NCBI RefSeq assembly: GCF_007747215.1
Contig: NZ_CP036273.1
Location: forward strand, 6,184,322 to 6,248,321
Reading direction: 5' to 3'
From: Urbifossiella limnaea
GTDB lineage: Bacteria > Planctomycetota > Planctomycetia > Gemmatales > Gemmataceae
DNA: 64,000 bases
The translations under genes were made by a program, and so were the position numbers. The notes under the pieces were generated by a model, which saw nothing but the letters and a program-made list of their open reading frames with translations, was not told where the DNA came from and ran no database searches. Shown here one piece after another: positions 7,365-16,530 of this stretch. The stretch's first letter is position 1. Every line of letters begins with the position of its first letter.

Positions 7365-10100
7365 TCACTTCCCCGGCAGCTCCAGCCGGAAGCACGCCCC
7401 CGTGTCGCCGTCGGCCGGGCGGTAGCCCAGGGTGCCGCCCAAACTCTCCGCCCACTGCTTGCACAGCGCCAGCCCCAGGCCCGCGCCGCCGGCGGTGGTG
7501 TCGGCCGTCTCGCCGCGGCGGAACGGGCGGAAGATGAGCTTCTGCTCCCGCGGCGGCACGCCGGGGCCGCGGTCCTCCACCTCGAACACCACCTTCCGCC
7601 CCTCCGGCTTCGCCCACACCCACACCCGCGGGTCACTCGCCGTGCGCGTGTACTTCCGCGCGTTGTCGATCAGGTTCCCCACGATCTGCCCCACCAGCGC
7701 CGCGTCGGTCGTCACCTCGGCCTCGGGCGGCAGCGTGGAGACGACGATCAGTTCCTTCCCGTCGGCGCCGCAGCGATCGGTCCAGGTGTCGCGCACGGCC
7801 GCCAGCACGTCGGCCACCTTCGCCGGCTTCAGGTCCGAACTCGCGCGGCGGCGTTCGAGCCGGGCGAAGTCCAGCACGTTGTCCACGAGCCGGTGCAACC
7901 GGTCGGACTCGACGGCGAGCGTGGCCAGGTACTCGGTCCGCTTCGCCTCGTCCTGCACCATACCGCTCAGCAGCAGGTCGAGGTACAGCCGCAGCGACGT
8001 GAGCGGCGTCCGCAGTTCGTGCGTGACCGCGGACACGAAGCGGATGCGGCGCTCGGACAGGTCGATGAGCGACCAGCCCGCCAGGCCAATGGCGCCGAAC
8101 GCGATCAGCGCCGCGGCCCACGCCAGCGCCAGCCCGATCCGCAGCGGCGACCATTCGGCGGGCTCGTCGGTGGCGGCCGGGGGGCCGGGGTCGAGCTGCA
8201 CCGGCAGCGCCGTCATGGCGCGGTCGGGGGTGGCGTCGCCGGCCTTCACCGGCACCAGCTGCGCGTGGGGGAACAGGTCCTGCACGTCCTCGCGGAGCAC
8301 CTTCTGGAGGCCCGGCCAGTCGAGGACGACCCCCTGGTAGACGGTCCGGTCGTTGAGCCGGGCGGTGCGGACGAGTACGAGCGAGTCGGGGCCGCCGTCG
8401 CCGGCCGGGAGCCACTGCGGGCGGACCGGCCCGAGGTGGACGGCGACCGGCGGCACGTTGAACAGCACGACCGGCGGCGCCGGCGCGTCGGCCGGCGGTG
8501 CGGGCTCGGCGGCCGGCGCGCGGGGGGCGGTTTCCGGCGCCGTCGGCGGCACCACCGGGGTGGGCGTCGGGGGCGCCGGGGCGGACGCACTGGCGGGTGC
8601 GGCCGGCGCGGTGCCGCCAGCGGGCGGGCCGCCCGGCGGCACCGCCTTCAAGTCGGGCACGGGCAGCCGACCGGCGAGCGGCAGCGCCGGCCCGGAGCGC
8701 GACGGACTCTCGGCGCCGGCGGCCGCCTTCGGGAACGGCCCGGCGACGCCCGGCGGGGGCGCGGGGGCCGGGGCTCCGCCGGCGACGCCACCGCGGCCGA
8801 AGCCGCCCCCGCCGGAGGCGCCGGGGGTGGCGAACATCCGCTCCGCCTTCGCCCGGTCGAGCATCGCCAGCCCGTCGGTCGCGCCCTTCGCCTTGGCGCC
8901 GTCTTGATCCTGGAGTTTGTACTTCTGCTGCGATTCCTTCAGACCGCGGGCCAGGAAGTCGACCAGCCCGCCGAGCGAGGGCGCCTCGGCTCGCGCGCCG
9001 CCTTCCAGGGCACGCGGCCCGCCGCCGGGGCCGGCGCCCTTCGCCATCTGCGCCATCGCCGTCGCGCCGTTCTCGTCGGCCTTCGTGCCGGACCGCGAGT
9101 CGCGGTCGGCGGGGCCGGGCGGGGCGGCGTACCGGTTGAGGATGCCGCCGAGACCCGGTTGGCCGGGCGGGTTCTGGCCCGGGTTAACGGGCACGGTGTT
9201 GCGGGCGAAGTTGTTGGCGAGGCCGTTCTGGGTCAGCGGGTCAGTCGTGTTCTGCCGGTAGTTCGGCGGGTAGATGTACGTCTGCTGCTGGCGAGCGTCG
9301 GCGGCCAGGTCGGCGACGCGGCGGCGGAACTGGAGGTCGCCGCGGTTGGCGTCGAACTCCCCGTTACGGGCGGTGTTGTCGGCGGCGACGGGGGCCGGGC
9401 GCGGCGGCGGGGCCGGGGCGACGCCGGCCGGATCGACCGCCTTCGGCGCCGGGGCGACGCGCTCGTCCTCCTTCGGCCGCGCGAGCTCGGGAACGGCGGG
9501 GCCGTTGGCCAGGCCGAAGGCGGGCGGCGCCATCATCTTGGCCGGGGCGGCGTCGGCGACGGGGCGGCCGCGGTCGGTCGGCACGGGTATGCCGTCGTGG
9601 CGGGCGAAGGCGGCGTAGGCAACCTTGGCCGCGTGGCGGCGCCGGAGGGCGTCGAGGGCGCGGGCGCGGTCGGGGGTGGCGTTCGTCGGCGTCAGCTCGG
9701 GCCACGCCTCCTCGAACCTCAGCCGGGCGTCCGGCGTGAGTACCTGCGGCGACGCCCAGCCGGTCTCCGGGTCGAGTTGGGCGTGTAGCTTCATCCAGTC
9801 GGGGAGCGGCGCGGCCAGGAGCTGCGCGCAGGTGGGGCCGTACGCCGAGTCCGGGTCGGGCGCCTCGTACTCGAGGTAGGGGCGGGCGTTCTCGGCGCCG
9901 AGGGCCGGCAGCAGCCGGCCGTCGAGCCGCCACAGCGCGACGCGGAGGTTGTTGGCGACGGCGGCCTCGGCCGCGGCCGCGCGCTGGGCGTCCTCGACGC
10001 GCAGCGCCGCAACGGTCACCCAGCCGAGGCCGGCGAACACCAGCCCGGCGACCAGGAGGAACGCGACCGACCCGCCGACCGGGCCGAGACACCGTCTCAC
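7365..10100 (-). CDS. membrane sensor histidine kinase with long low-complexity periplasmic region
   Basis: The protein is 911 residues when started at the GTG at 10098-10100. GGAGGT lies 7 bases upstream of that GTG, which favours it over the ATG 24 bases earlier. One membrane segment lies near residues 6-30 and a second at about 653-680. The dimerisation helix holds phospho-accepting H694 in VTHELRTPL, followed by an ATPase domain with NLIDNARKY, DRGPGV and GAGLGLAL. The 620-residue extracytoplasmic part contains long runs rich in proline, alanine and glycine and looks disordered. The partner response regulator lies just upstream and is probably co-transcribed, separated by a strong palindrome. 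The signal sensed is unknown. Confidence 0.9.
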   Translation of the reverse strand: MRRCLGPVGGSVAFLLVAGLVFAGLGWVTVAALRVEDAQRAAAAEAAVANNLRVALWRLDGRLLPALGAENARPYLEYEAPDPDSAYGPTCAQLLAAPLPDWMKLHAQLDPETGWASPQVLTPDARLRFEEAWPELTPTNATPDRARALDALRRRHAAKVAYAAFARHDGIPVPTDRGRPVADAAPAKMMAPPAFGLANGPAVPELARPKEDERVAPAPKAVDPAGVAPAPPPRPAPVAADNTARNGEFDANRGDLQFRRRVADLAADARQQQTYIYPPNYRQNTTDPLTQNGLANNFARNTVPVNPGQNPPGQPGLGGILNRYAAPPGPADRDSRSGTKADENGATAMAQMAKGAGPGGGPRALEGGARAEAPSLGGLVDFLARGLKESQQKYKLQDQDGAKAKGATDGLAMLDRAKAERMFATPGASGGGGFGRGGVAGGAPAPAPPPGVAGPFPKAAAGAESPSRSGPALPLAGRLPVPDLKAVPPGGPPAGGTAPAAPASASAPAPPTPTPVVPPTAPETAPRAPAAEPAPPADAPAPPVVLFNVPPVAVHLGPVRPQWLPAGDGGPDSLVLVRTARLNDRTVYQGVVLDWPGLQKVLREDVQDLFPHAQLVPVKAGDATPDRAMTALPVQLDPGPPAATDEPAEWSPLRIGLALAWAAALIAFGAIGLAGWSLIDLSERRIRFVSAVTHELRTPLTSLRLYLDLLLSGMVQDEAKRTEYLATLAVESDRLHRLVDNVLDFARLERRRASSDLKPAKVADVLAAVRDTWTDRCGADGKELIVVSTLPPEAEVTTDAALVGQIVGNLIDNARKYTRTASDPRVWVWAKPEGRKVVFEVEDRGPGVPPREQKLIFRPFRRGETADTTAGGAGLGLALCKQWAESLGGTLGYRPADGDTGACFRLELPGK

Positions 10101-10130
10101 GAGAACACCTCCGGAGGGAACCATCCACCC

Positions 10131-10195
10131 GTCAGGCCGGGGCGCGAGCCCCGTCGGGGTTCAGACGCCCGACGGGGCTCGCGCCCCGGCCTGAC
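10131..10195. repeat. 28-bp perfect palindromic repeat, family B
   Basis: Arms 10131-10158 and 10168-10195 match perfectly around a 9-base loop. The core reads GGGGCGCGAGCCCCGTCGGG. The element lies between the response regulator and histidine kinase genes. A close relative sits inside the hrpB coding sequence at 59995-60056. As RNA it would form a very stable hairpin, and it could reduce read-through from regulator into kinase. Confidence 0.9.
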
Positions 10196-10202
10196 GGCGC
10201 AC

Positions 10203-10940
10203 TCACGTCGCCGCCACGGCTTCCACACGCACGGTCAGCGCCGGGCCGGCCATGTACCCGTGCGCCCGCACCGTCACGATCGCCTCCGGCTGGTGGTCGT
10301 CGCCGGCCGGGTCCTTCAGCTTCGCCCGCAGCCGGGCGATGTGCATGTCCACCGCCCGCGTCTCCAGCCCGGCCGTGCCGATGCCCCACACCCGGTTCAG
10401 CAGCTCCTCCCGCGACACGGCCCGCTCGCGGTTCACCACCAAATACTTCAGCAGCGCCGTCTCCGTCTCCGACAGGTCGTGCCGGGTGCCGTCCGGCCAC
10501 CGCACCTCCCGCCGGTGGAGATCGACACTCCCCTTCCCGACCTTCACTGCTTTGACTTCCGCGGGGGGCTTGAGGGTTCGCCGCAACACGGCTTCCACCC
10601 GCGCCAGCAGTTCCTTCGCCGAGAACGGCTTCACGACGTAGTCGTCGGCCCCCATCTTGAGGCCCTTCACGCGGTCGTCCTCGGTGCCGCGGGCGGTCAG
10701 CACGATGACCGGCCGCGTGGGGCAGGTGCGGCGGATTTCGGCGAGCACGTCGAGGCCGTCGCGCTTGGGCAGTTGCAGATCAAGCAGCACGAGGTCGACG
10801 CCGGCGGCGGCGCCCTCGGTGAGTCCGGCGGCGCCGTCGGGCGCCTCGGTGACCTCGTACCCGCTGAGGCGCAGGGCGTCGGACACGCCGCGGCGGATGG
10901 CGGGCTCGTCCTCGACGACGACGATTCGTGCCTTCGGCAT
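10203..10940 (-). CDS. OmpR-family response regulator
   Basis: A 245-residue two-domain regulator. The receiver domain has acidic residues E10-D11, phosphorylation site D54 in LLDLQLP, the conserved threonine in VLTARG and lysine in VVKPFSAKE. The C-terminal winged-helix DNA-binding domain (about 135-235) shows LSETETALLKYL, VSREELLNRVWG and the recognition helix VDMHIARLRAKL. It precedes the histidine kinase in the same direction with about 100 bases between them, a standard two-component pair. On the other side lies a 48-bp palindrome. Target genes are unknown. Confidence 0.95.
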   Translation of the reverse strand: MPKARIVVVEDEPAIRRGVSDALRLSGYEVTEAPDGAAGLTEGAAAGVDLVLLDLQLPKRDGLDVLAEIRRTCPTRPVIVLTARGTEDDRVKGLKMGADDYVVKPFSAKELLARVEAVLRRTLKPPAEVKAVKVGKGSVDLHRREVRWPDGTRHDLSETETALLKYLVVNRERAVSREELLNRVWGIGTAGLETRAVDMHIARLRAKLKDPAGDDHQPEAIVTVRAHGYMAGPALTVRVEAVAAT

Positions 10941-10956
10941 CGTGATCCTCTTTCGC

Positions 10957-11004
10957 TTCGCCGCTCGCGGCGTAGCGCCGCGGCGCTACGCCGCGAGCGG
11001 CGAA
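10957..11004. repeat. 48-bp perfect palindrome, family A copy 1
   Basis: Arms 10957-10980 and 10981-11004 pair perfectly with no loop. The core is GCCGCTCGCGGCGTAGCGCC. It sits between the response regulator start and the MuiA-like gene end. Five clear related copies occur elsewhere in the window (12859, 25480, 40018, 44279, 45755), all outside genes. Confidence 0.9.
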
Positions 11005-11015
11005 ACCCTCAGTCG

Positions 11016-12836
11016 CTACCGGGCCAAAAAGCCGCCGATGTTCACGTTCCGGTCGAGCTCCATCTTGAACTCGTAGCCGATCGGCAGGGCCTTCTCGCCG
11101 TTCTGGTCCGGCCGCAGCGACACGTCCCACCGCAGCAGCCCCTTCGGCCGGTCCTCGCGCAGGTACGCCGCCTCCGTGCTCAGCGCCGGCGTCGGGTTGT
11201 TCACCGTCACCGCGATCGTCATCGCCGACTCGGCGCTCGGCACGCGGTCCCACACCTGCACCGGCACCGGCTCGCGCTTGTAGCTGCTCAGCGACACCTG
11301 GTACTTGAATGTTAACACCTGGTTGCCGCCCTGTGTGGTGCGGTTCTTCTCCGTCAGGGTGCGCGTCACCTGCAACTGCGGGTCGGCGCCGAACCCGACC
11401 GTGAACCCCTTCCCCGCGGCGACGAGCGGCAGCTTGGTCTGGCCCACGAAGTCGGAGCCCAGGTACATCGTCGCCTCGCCCGGCAGGAGGACGTGGTCGC
11501 TCGTGTTGGTCAGGTCCGCCAGGCGGTACACGTTCGGCGTCAGCACCGGGACCGCCTTGTAGTAGAACTTCGGCGCCAGGTCGAACCGGTCGATCTCCAG
11601 CACCTGCTCGTCGCCGCGGCTGGGCAGGCTGGCGCCACCCTTCACCCGGTAGGCGACGCTCGGCCCCTCGCGCGCGGCCGCGGCCCCGGGGATTCCCTTG
11701 CCGGCGGCGTCGTCGAGGAACAGGTCGCAGAACTGTTCGACGGCGGCGGCGTCGTTGGTGAGCTTGGCGGCCACGTCGTCCTTGTTCTGGCGGTAGTTCT
11801 CGGCCGCCGCGGCGCGCTGCCCCTTGGCCTGCTTGTCCAGGTCGCGGGCGATCGCCGACGCGCTCGGCATCCCTCCGCCGGGGCCGCTGGCGCTCGAGCC
11901 GGGCTGGCCGGGCGCCTTCGGGTCGCTCATCGCCAGCCCCGGCCCGCCGACGGTTACAGCCAGCACGCGCAGGTCGGGCGGGGCGGCGTTGAGCAGCGGC
12001 TGGGCCGTGGACAGGGTGAGGTTCACGCCGGTCCAGTCCTCGCCGGTCTGCTGCTCGATCGCGGCCAGGTACTCCAGGCTCACCGCGTCCTTGTCCTTGG
12101 TGCCGGCCCGGAGCTTGTAGACCGGCCGCCAGTTGGCGTTCGACACGAGGTAGTTGAGCCGCACCGTGGCGGCGGCGCCGGCCTTCTTGTCCACGGTGAT
12201 GACGGCGTCCCGCTCGGTGCGGACCACGCCGCCGGACTTCTCGCCGAGCAGCCGCTTGGCGAACGCCAGCTGCGTGGTGTTCCCCTCCAGCTCCTGCTTG
12301 AGCAGCTGCGCCTCCTTGCTCCGCTTCGAGCGGTCGTCCTGGACGAACTTCGCCAGGACGATGATCTTGTCGGCGTCGAGCTGCCCCTTGTCGGTGAGGT
12401 TGTCGAGCCCCTTGGCGGTGAACCCTTCGAGCTTGTCGAGCAGCTTCAGGTTGTCCTCGACGGCCTTGAGCTCGGCCTGGATGGTGGCCTGCTTCTGGGT
12501 GAGGGTCTTGATCTGAAGTTCGACCTTGCGCACGTCCTCGCGGGTGTCCTCGGCGATGGCCCGGGTGCGGAACCGGACGCTCAGCACGCGAATCCCCTCG
12601 CCGCCCTCGGCGTACAGCGACGACTGGAGCGTGTGGGCCGGCAGCGGCGACACGACCACCTCGGACAGCCCGGGCGCCTCGGGGAGCGTGACCTCGCGGG
12701 TGACGAGGGCGGTCTGCTGGTAGAGGGTGACGGCGGTGATCTTGCTCGGGGCGGCCTTGACGGCGCCGTCCTGGGCGCGGGCGCCGGACAGCGCGGCGAG
12801 GAGGCCGACGGCGAGGAGCGGCAGGGCGCGGCGCAT
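11016..12836 (-). CDS. mucoidy inhibitor MuiA family protein (DUF4140/DUF4139)
   Basis: A 606-residue exported protein with signal peptide LPLLAVGLLAALSGARA. The N-terminal part (about 30-130) matches DUF4140, starting KITAVTLYQQTALVTREV. A predicted coiled coil follows (about 110-200). The C-terminal DUF4139 region has YLVSNANWRPVYKLRAG and ALEY-like strand LEYLAAIEQQTGEDW, with the typical LSTAQPLLN after it. A glycine/serine-rich linker lies in the middle. Family members are conserved across bacteria and even animals. The name comes from an effect on mucoid colony form, but the biochemical function is not established. It is separated from the vWA gene upstream by a palindrome and may be co-transcribed with it. 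Confidence 0.88.
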   Translation of the reverse strand: MRRALPLLAVGLLAALSGARAQDGAVKAAPSKITAVTLYQQTALVTREVTLPEAPGLSEVVVSPLPAHTLQSSLYAEGGEGIRVLSVRFRTRAIAEDTREDVRKVELQIKTLTQKQATIQAELKAVEDNLKLLDKLEGFTAKGLDNLTDKGQLDADKIIVLAKFVQDDRSKRSKEAQLLKQELEGNTTQLAFAKRLLGEKSGGVVRTERDAVITVDKKAGAAATVRLNYLVSNANWRPVYKLRAGTKDKDAVSLEYLAAIEQQTGEDWTGVNLTLSTAQPLLNAAPPDLRVLAVTVGGPGLAMSDPKAPGQPGSSASGPGGGMPSASAIARDLDKQAKGQRAAAAENYRQNKDDVAAKLTNDAAAVEQFCDLFLDDAAGKGIPGAAAAREGPSVAYRVKGGASLPSRGDEQVLEIDRFDLAPKFYYKAVPVLTPNVYRLADLTNTSDHVLLPGEATMYLGSDFVGQTKLPLVAAGKGFTVGFGADPQLQVTRTLTEKNRTTQGGNQVLTFKYQVSLSSYKREPVPVQVWDRVPSAESAMTIAVTVNNPTPALSTEAAYLREDRPKGLLRWDVSLRPDQNGEKALPIGYEFKMELDRNVNIGGFLAR

Positions 12837-12858
12837 GGGAGGGGTTCCGTTGGTGGGT

Positions 12859-12930
12859 GGTTCGGAGATCTGCCGCTCGCGGCGTAGCGGCGTGTACGCC
12901 GCTACGCCGCGAGCGGCAGAACTCCGAACC
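12859..12930. repeat. long palindrome, family A copy 2
   Basis: Perfect 25-bp arms (12869-12893 and 12896-12920) enclose a 2-base loop. The stem continues outward after a small interruption through GGTTCGGAG (12859) and CTCCGAACC (ending 12930). It fills almost all of the space between the vWA and MuiA-like genes. Family A core: GCCGCTCGCGGCGTAGCGGC. Confidence 0.9.
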
Positions 12931-12936
12931 GGGCGG

Positions 12937-14148
12937 TTACTTCTTCTCGTCGCGGCCGTTACCGACCTCGAACCCGGCCGCCCGCGCCTGGTCGCGGACG
13001 ACGCCCTTCACCGCCTCGTCGAGGGCCTGGTCGGCGGGGTTGCGCGGCGCCTTGGCGCGCTCCTCGTCGAGTTTCCGCTGCCGCTGCGCCGTCAGGTCGG
13101 CGATCCGCTTCTGGAGGGCGGCGCGCTCGTCGGCCTTCTTCTGCACGTACCCGGCGCGGTCGGCCGGCGGCAGCTTCGCCACCTCGGCCGGCAGCTCCGC
13201 GTCCGGCACCTTGGTGATGTCGAACGCCTTGTCCTGCTTCAGCTTGTCGATCAGGTCCCAGCGCTCGTTGCGGTACAGGTCGCCGGCCTTCGACGCGGCC
13301 CGCGCCAGCGCCGCCTGCGGGGCGGCGCCGCCGAACCCGCCCGGACCCGCGGCGGCACCCGGGGCCGCCTTCAGGGCGTTCGCGTCTTGCGCCTTCTGGT
13401 TCTCGAACCGCGCCGCCCCCTCCTTGCCGTAGGCGAGGTACGTCCTGCCGAGGTCGTCGCCGGCCTTGAGGATCTGGTCGTCGAACTCGGTCTTCGGCAC
13501 GGCCGCGACCACGGCGCGGTTCTGGTCGATGGTCAGCGCCCGGCCGCCGCACTTGTCGGCGAACATGGCCCACCCCTTCGCCTCGTGGCTGTCGCCGCGG
13601 CCGCAGTAGATGGTGTTCAGGATCACGCCGCGGCCCTTCGCCAGGTCCGCGACCTCTTCGAGCGTCGTCTGCCGGTCCTGGTCGACGGGCTCGTTGCCGC
13701 ACACGAACAGCAGCTTGAGCGCGCCGCGGTGCCACGGCTGCTCGGTGAGCGCCGCCTTGCCGACGCGGGCGACCAATTCGGTGCCGCCGCGGGTGCGGAG
13801 GGTGTTGAGCGCCTTGTACACGTCGTCGAGGTCGGCGGTGAGGTCGAGTTCCTTCTTCACCCAGCCGGTGGCGGGGGCGTAGTTGTCGTTGCCGTAGCTG
13901 TACAGGGCGACGCGGAGGTCGGGCGTCGGCCGGAGGCGGGCCAGCTCGTTGACGATGTCCCACAGCTTGATCTTGGCCGAGTCGATGAGGCCGTCCATGC
14001 TGTTGGACGTGTCTAGGCACAGCACGAGGTCGATGGCCTTGGGGGCGGCAACGGGGCGAGGCCGGGCGGGCTCCTGGGCCGGTGCCGGGGCCGGGGTGAA
14101 GGCGAGCGGCACGGCGAGGACCGCGGCGCACACGAGCAGGCGGGACAT
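12937..14148 (-). CDS. exported von Willebrand factor A domain protein
   Basis: With the ATG at 14146-14148 the protein is 403 residues; CGGAGG lies 7 bases upstream and decides this start. A signal peptide (LLVCAAVLAVPLAFTPAPA) leads to a vWA domain with metal-ion-dependent adhesion site DTSNSMD, followed by a second strand region with TRGGTELVARVGKAAL. The C-terminal third is rich in charged helices (AELPAEVAKLPPADRAGYVQKKA) and looks coiled-coil. vWA proteins of this kind bind partner proteins or substrate outside the cytoplasmic membrane. It lies upstream of the MuiA-like gene in the same direction, so a shared transcript is possible. The partner is unknown. Confidence 0.88.
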   Translation of the reverse strand: MSRLLVCAAVLAVPLAFTPAPAPAQEPARPRPVAAPKAIDLVLCLDTSNSMDGLIDSAKIKLWDIVNELARLRPTPDLRVALYSYGNDNYAPATGWVKKELDLTADLDDVYKALNTLRTRGGTELVARVGKAALTEQPWHRGALKLLFVCGNEPVDQDRQTTLEEVADLAKGRGVILNTIYCGRGDSHEAKGWAMFADKCGGRALTIDQNRAVVAAVPKTEFDDQILKAGDDLGRTYLAYGKEGAARFENQKAQDANALKAAPGAAAGPGGFGGAAPQAALARAASKAGDLYRNERWDLIDKLKQDKAFDITKVPDAELPAEVAKLPPADRAGYVQKKADERAALQKRIADLTAQRQRKLDEERAKAPRNPADQALDEAVKGVVRDQARAAGFEVGNGRDEKK

Positions 14149-14310
14149 GAGCAACCTCCGGATCGGGGAAGCCTTCCACCGTCTGACGGGATTCTAACCG
14201 GAAGTGCGAGCCGGGGGCGTAACGGGTTGGTAACTGCCGGCGCCGCCCCGGAGCTTTCCTTCCCCGCGGCCGTCGGTTACCGTGGGGCGTACCTCCCCGG
14301 AGCCACCCCC

Positions 14311-15507
14311 ATGCCCGACCGCCGCACCTTCCTCGCATCCACCGCCGCGATGCTGGGAGCCGAGTCCGCCCGCGGGTTCCAGGCCAACGACACCCTCCGC
14401 GTCGGCTGCATCGGCACCGGCGGCCGCTGCCGCACCCTCATGCGGTCGCTCGCCACCATCCCGAACGTCAAGATCACCGCCGTGTGCGACGTGTGGGAGA
14501 CGAACCGCGAGGAGGGGAAGAAGCTCGCCGACCCCGCCGCCTTCGCCACCGGCCGGCACGAAGACCTGCTCGCGCGGAACGACGTCGATGCGGTGCTCAT
14601 CGGCTCCCCCGACCACTGGCACGTGCCGCTCACCGTGGCGGCGTGCGCCGCGGGGAAGGACGTGTACGTCGAGAAGCCGCTGACGCACGACCTCGACGAG
14701 GGCCGCGCCGCCGTCGAGGCCCAGGACCGGCACCGCCGCGTCGTGCAAGTCGGCACCCAGCAGCGGAGCATGACCCACGTCCGCGCCGCCTACGACTTCC
14801 TCAAGAGCGGCGCCGTCGGCACCGTCCACAAGGTTCACTGCACGTGGAACCGCAACGCCGCGCGGGCGACGCGGTTCAAGGACACGCTCGACGCCTCGAA
14901 GGTGGACTGGACGCGCTTCCTCGGCACGGCCCGGCAGCAGCCGTTCGACGCCTACAAGTTCCGCCAGTGGCGTTGGTTCTGGGACTTCGGCGGCGGCATC
15001 TTCACCGACCTGATGGTCCACTGGATCGACGTGGTCCACTGGTTCCTGGACCTCGGCGTGCCGGCCACGGCCGCGAGCGCCGGCGACTTCTACTCGGCGA
15101 AGGACGTGTGGGAGACGCCGGACACGGTGCAGACCATCCTGCGGTACCCCGAGAAGCAGGTGCAGGTGTACTTCGAGGGCACGTTCAGCAACAACCGCAA
15201 CGGGGCGATGGTCGAGTTCATGGGCACGGAAGGCACGCTGTACCTGGACCGCGGCCGGTTCGAGTTCATCCCCGACCGCGGCAAGGCGGGCCGGCCGCGC
15301 GAGCTGATCCTGGGCACGGGCACGCGCGGGCTCGACTTCTACGACAAGCCCGACGGGGAGTTGCTGCACCTGACGGACTGGGTGGCGGCGGTACGGGCGC
15401 GGCGGAAGCCGAGCTGCCCGGCGGAGGCCGGCGTGACGGCCGCCGCGGCGGCGCACCTGGCGAACCGGTCGCTGCGCACGGGGCAGATCGCCCACGCGAA
15501 GGGGTAA
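14311..15507 (+). CDS. Gfo/Idh/MocA family oxidoreductase, Tat-exported
   Basis: A 398-residue protein starting at the ATG of MPDRRTFLAST, a twin-arginine signal. The mature part begins with a Rossmann fold (RVGCIGTGGRCRTLM) and continues with the family motif YVEKPLTHD, where the lysine is the usual catalytic residue, and with DFGGGIFTDLMVHWIDVVHW holding the conserved histidine region. Enzymes of this family oxidise or reduce sugars and sugar acids with NAD(P). Planctomycetes carry many Tat-exported copies thought to work on polysaccharide breakdown products in the periplasm. The substrate cannot be read from sequence. It is divergent from the vWA gene and followed by a long palindrome. Confidence 0.9.
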   Translation: MPDRRTFLASTAAMLGAESARGFQANDTLRVGCIGTGGRCRTLMRSLATIPNVKITAVCDVWETNREEGKKLADPAAFATGRHEDLLARNDVDAVLIGSPDHWHVPLTVAACAAGKDVYVEKPLTHDLDEGRAAVEAQDRHRRVVQVGTQQRSMTHVRAAYDFLKSGAVGTVHKVHCTWNRNAARATRFKDTLDASKVDWTRFLGTARQQPFDAYKFRQWRWFWDFGGGIFTDLMVHWIDVVHWFLDLGVPATAASAGDFYSAKDVWETPDTVQTILRYPEKQVQVYFEGTFSNNRNGAMVEFMGTEGTLYLDRGRFEFIPDRGKAGRPRELILGTGTRGLDFYDKPDGELLHLTDWVAAVRARRKPSCPAEAGVTAAAAAHLANRSLRTGQIAHAKG

Positions 15508-15510
15508 CAC

Positions 15511-15596
15511 CCGGCGAGCCGGGAGCGTGAGCGACCGGAGTCCGAGGGGCTTCGATATGCGTCAGACTCCGCTCGCTCACGCTCCCGGCTCGCCGG
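15511..15596. repeat. 32-bp inverted repeat, family C-like
   Basis: Arms 15511-15542 and 15565-15596 pair with one mismatch around a 22-base loop. The core is CCGGCGAGCCGGGAGCGTGA. It begins 4 bases after the oxidoreductase stop and ends 51 bases before prmC, so it may work as a terminator or mRNA-end stabiliser. Confidence 0.85.
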
Positions 15597-15646
15597 AGTT
15601 TCCGTACACCACCCGAACGCCCCCGGTCACTTCCACGGACGGACCC

Positions 15647-16522
15647 ATGTCACCCGCTGCCCCGCCGGTCTGGACGGTCAAGGCGCTGCTCGAGTGGACG
15701 ACCGACTTCCTCGCCAAGAAGAACGTCCCCGGCCCGGCCGCGAAGACCGACGCCCGCCTGCTGCTGGCCCACGTCCTGAAGTGCAAGCCGATCGACGTGC
15801 TCGTCCGCTACGACGAGCAGCCGACCGACGCCGACCGCACCACCTTCCGCGAACTCATCAAGCGCCGCGTGGACGGCTGGCCCGTGGCGTACCTCCTCGG
15901 CGAGAAGGAATTCTTCCTCCTGCCATTCGAGGTGACGCCCGCCGTGCTCATCCCGCGGCCCGAAACCGAAACGCTGGTCGGCGAGGCGCTGACGCTCTTG
16001 AAGAAGCAGCCCGGCGCGGCCGCGCTCGACCTCTGTACCGGCTCCGGTTGCGTCGCGGTGAGCCTGGCGCGCAACGCGAAGCAGGCGATCATCACGGCGA
16101 CGGACGTGTCGCCGGACGCGCTCGACGTGGCCCGCCGCAACGCGACTCGGAACGCCGTCGCCGACCGGATCGACTTCCGCGCCGGCGATCTGTTCGCGGC
16201 GCTGCCGGCCGGCGCGCAGTTCGACGTGGTCGCGACGAACCCGCCCTACGTGACGCAGACGGAGCTGGCCGGGTTGCAGCCGGAGGTGCGCGACCACGAG
16301 CCGCGGCTGGCGCTGGACGGCGGCCCCGACGGGCTGGCGTTCTACCGCCGCATCGCCGCCGGCGTGGAGGCGTATCTGAAGCCCGGCGGCTGGCTCCTGG
16401 CCGAGATCGGCGCGACGCAGCAGGACGCGGTGACGGCGCTGTTCGCGGAGCGGCTCGACGTGGTGAAGACGCTCAAGGACGTGGCGGGGTTGCCGCGGGT
16501 GTTCGTGGCGCGGAAGCGGTGA
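15647..16522 (+). CDS. prmC: peptide chain release factor N5-glutamine methyltransferase
   Basis: A 291-residue PrmC (HemK) that methylates the GGQ glutamine of release factors RF1/RF2 with S-adenosylmethionine. The N-terminal helical domain (1-90) contains VAYLLGEKEFF. The Rossmann-type methyltransferase domain has the cofactor loop DLCTGSGCVAVSLA and the signature VATNPPYV, whose NPPY holds the substrate glutamine. The ATG of MSPAAPPVW is chosen because the longer frame would run through the upstream palindrome. prfA, its frequent neighbour, is not here. The gene stands alone, followed by a 49-bp inverted repeat. Confidence 0.95.
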   Translation: MSPAAPPVWTVKALLEWTTDFLAKKNVPGPAAKTDARLLLAHVLKCKPIDVLVRYDEQPTDADRTTFRELIKRRVDGWPVAYLLGEKEFFLLPFEVTPAVLIPRPETETLVGEALTLLKKQPGAAALDLCTGSGCVAVSLARNAKQAIITATDVSPDALDVARRNATRNAVADRIDFRAGDLFAALPAGAQFDVVATNPPYVTQTELAGLQPEVRDHEPRLALDGGPDGLAFYRRIAAGVEAYLKPGGWLLAEIGATQQDAVTALFAERLDVVKTLKDVAGLPRVFVARKR

Positions 16523-16530
16523 GGGGGAAG

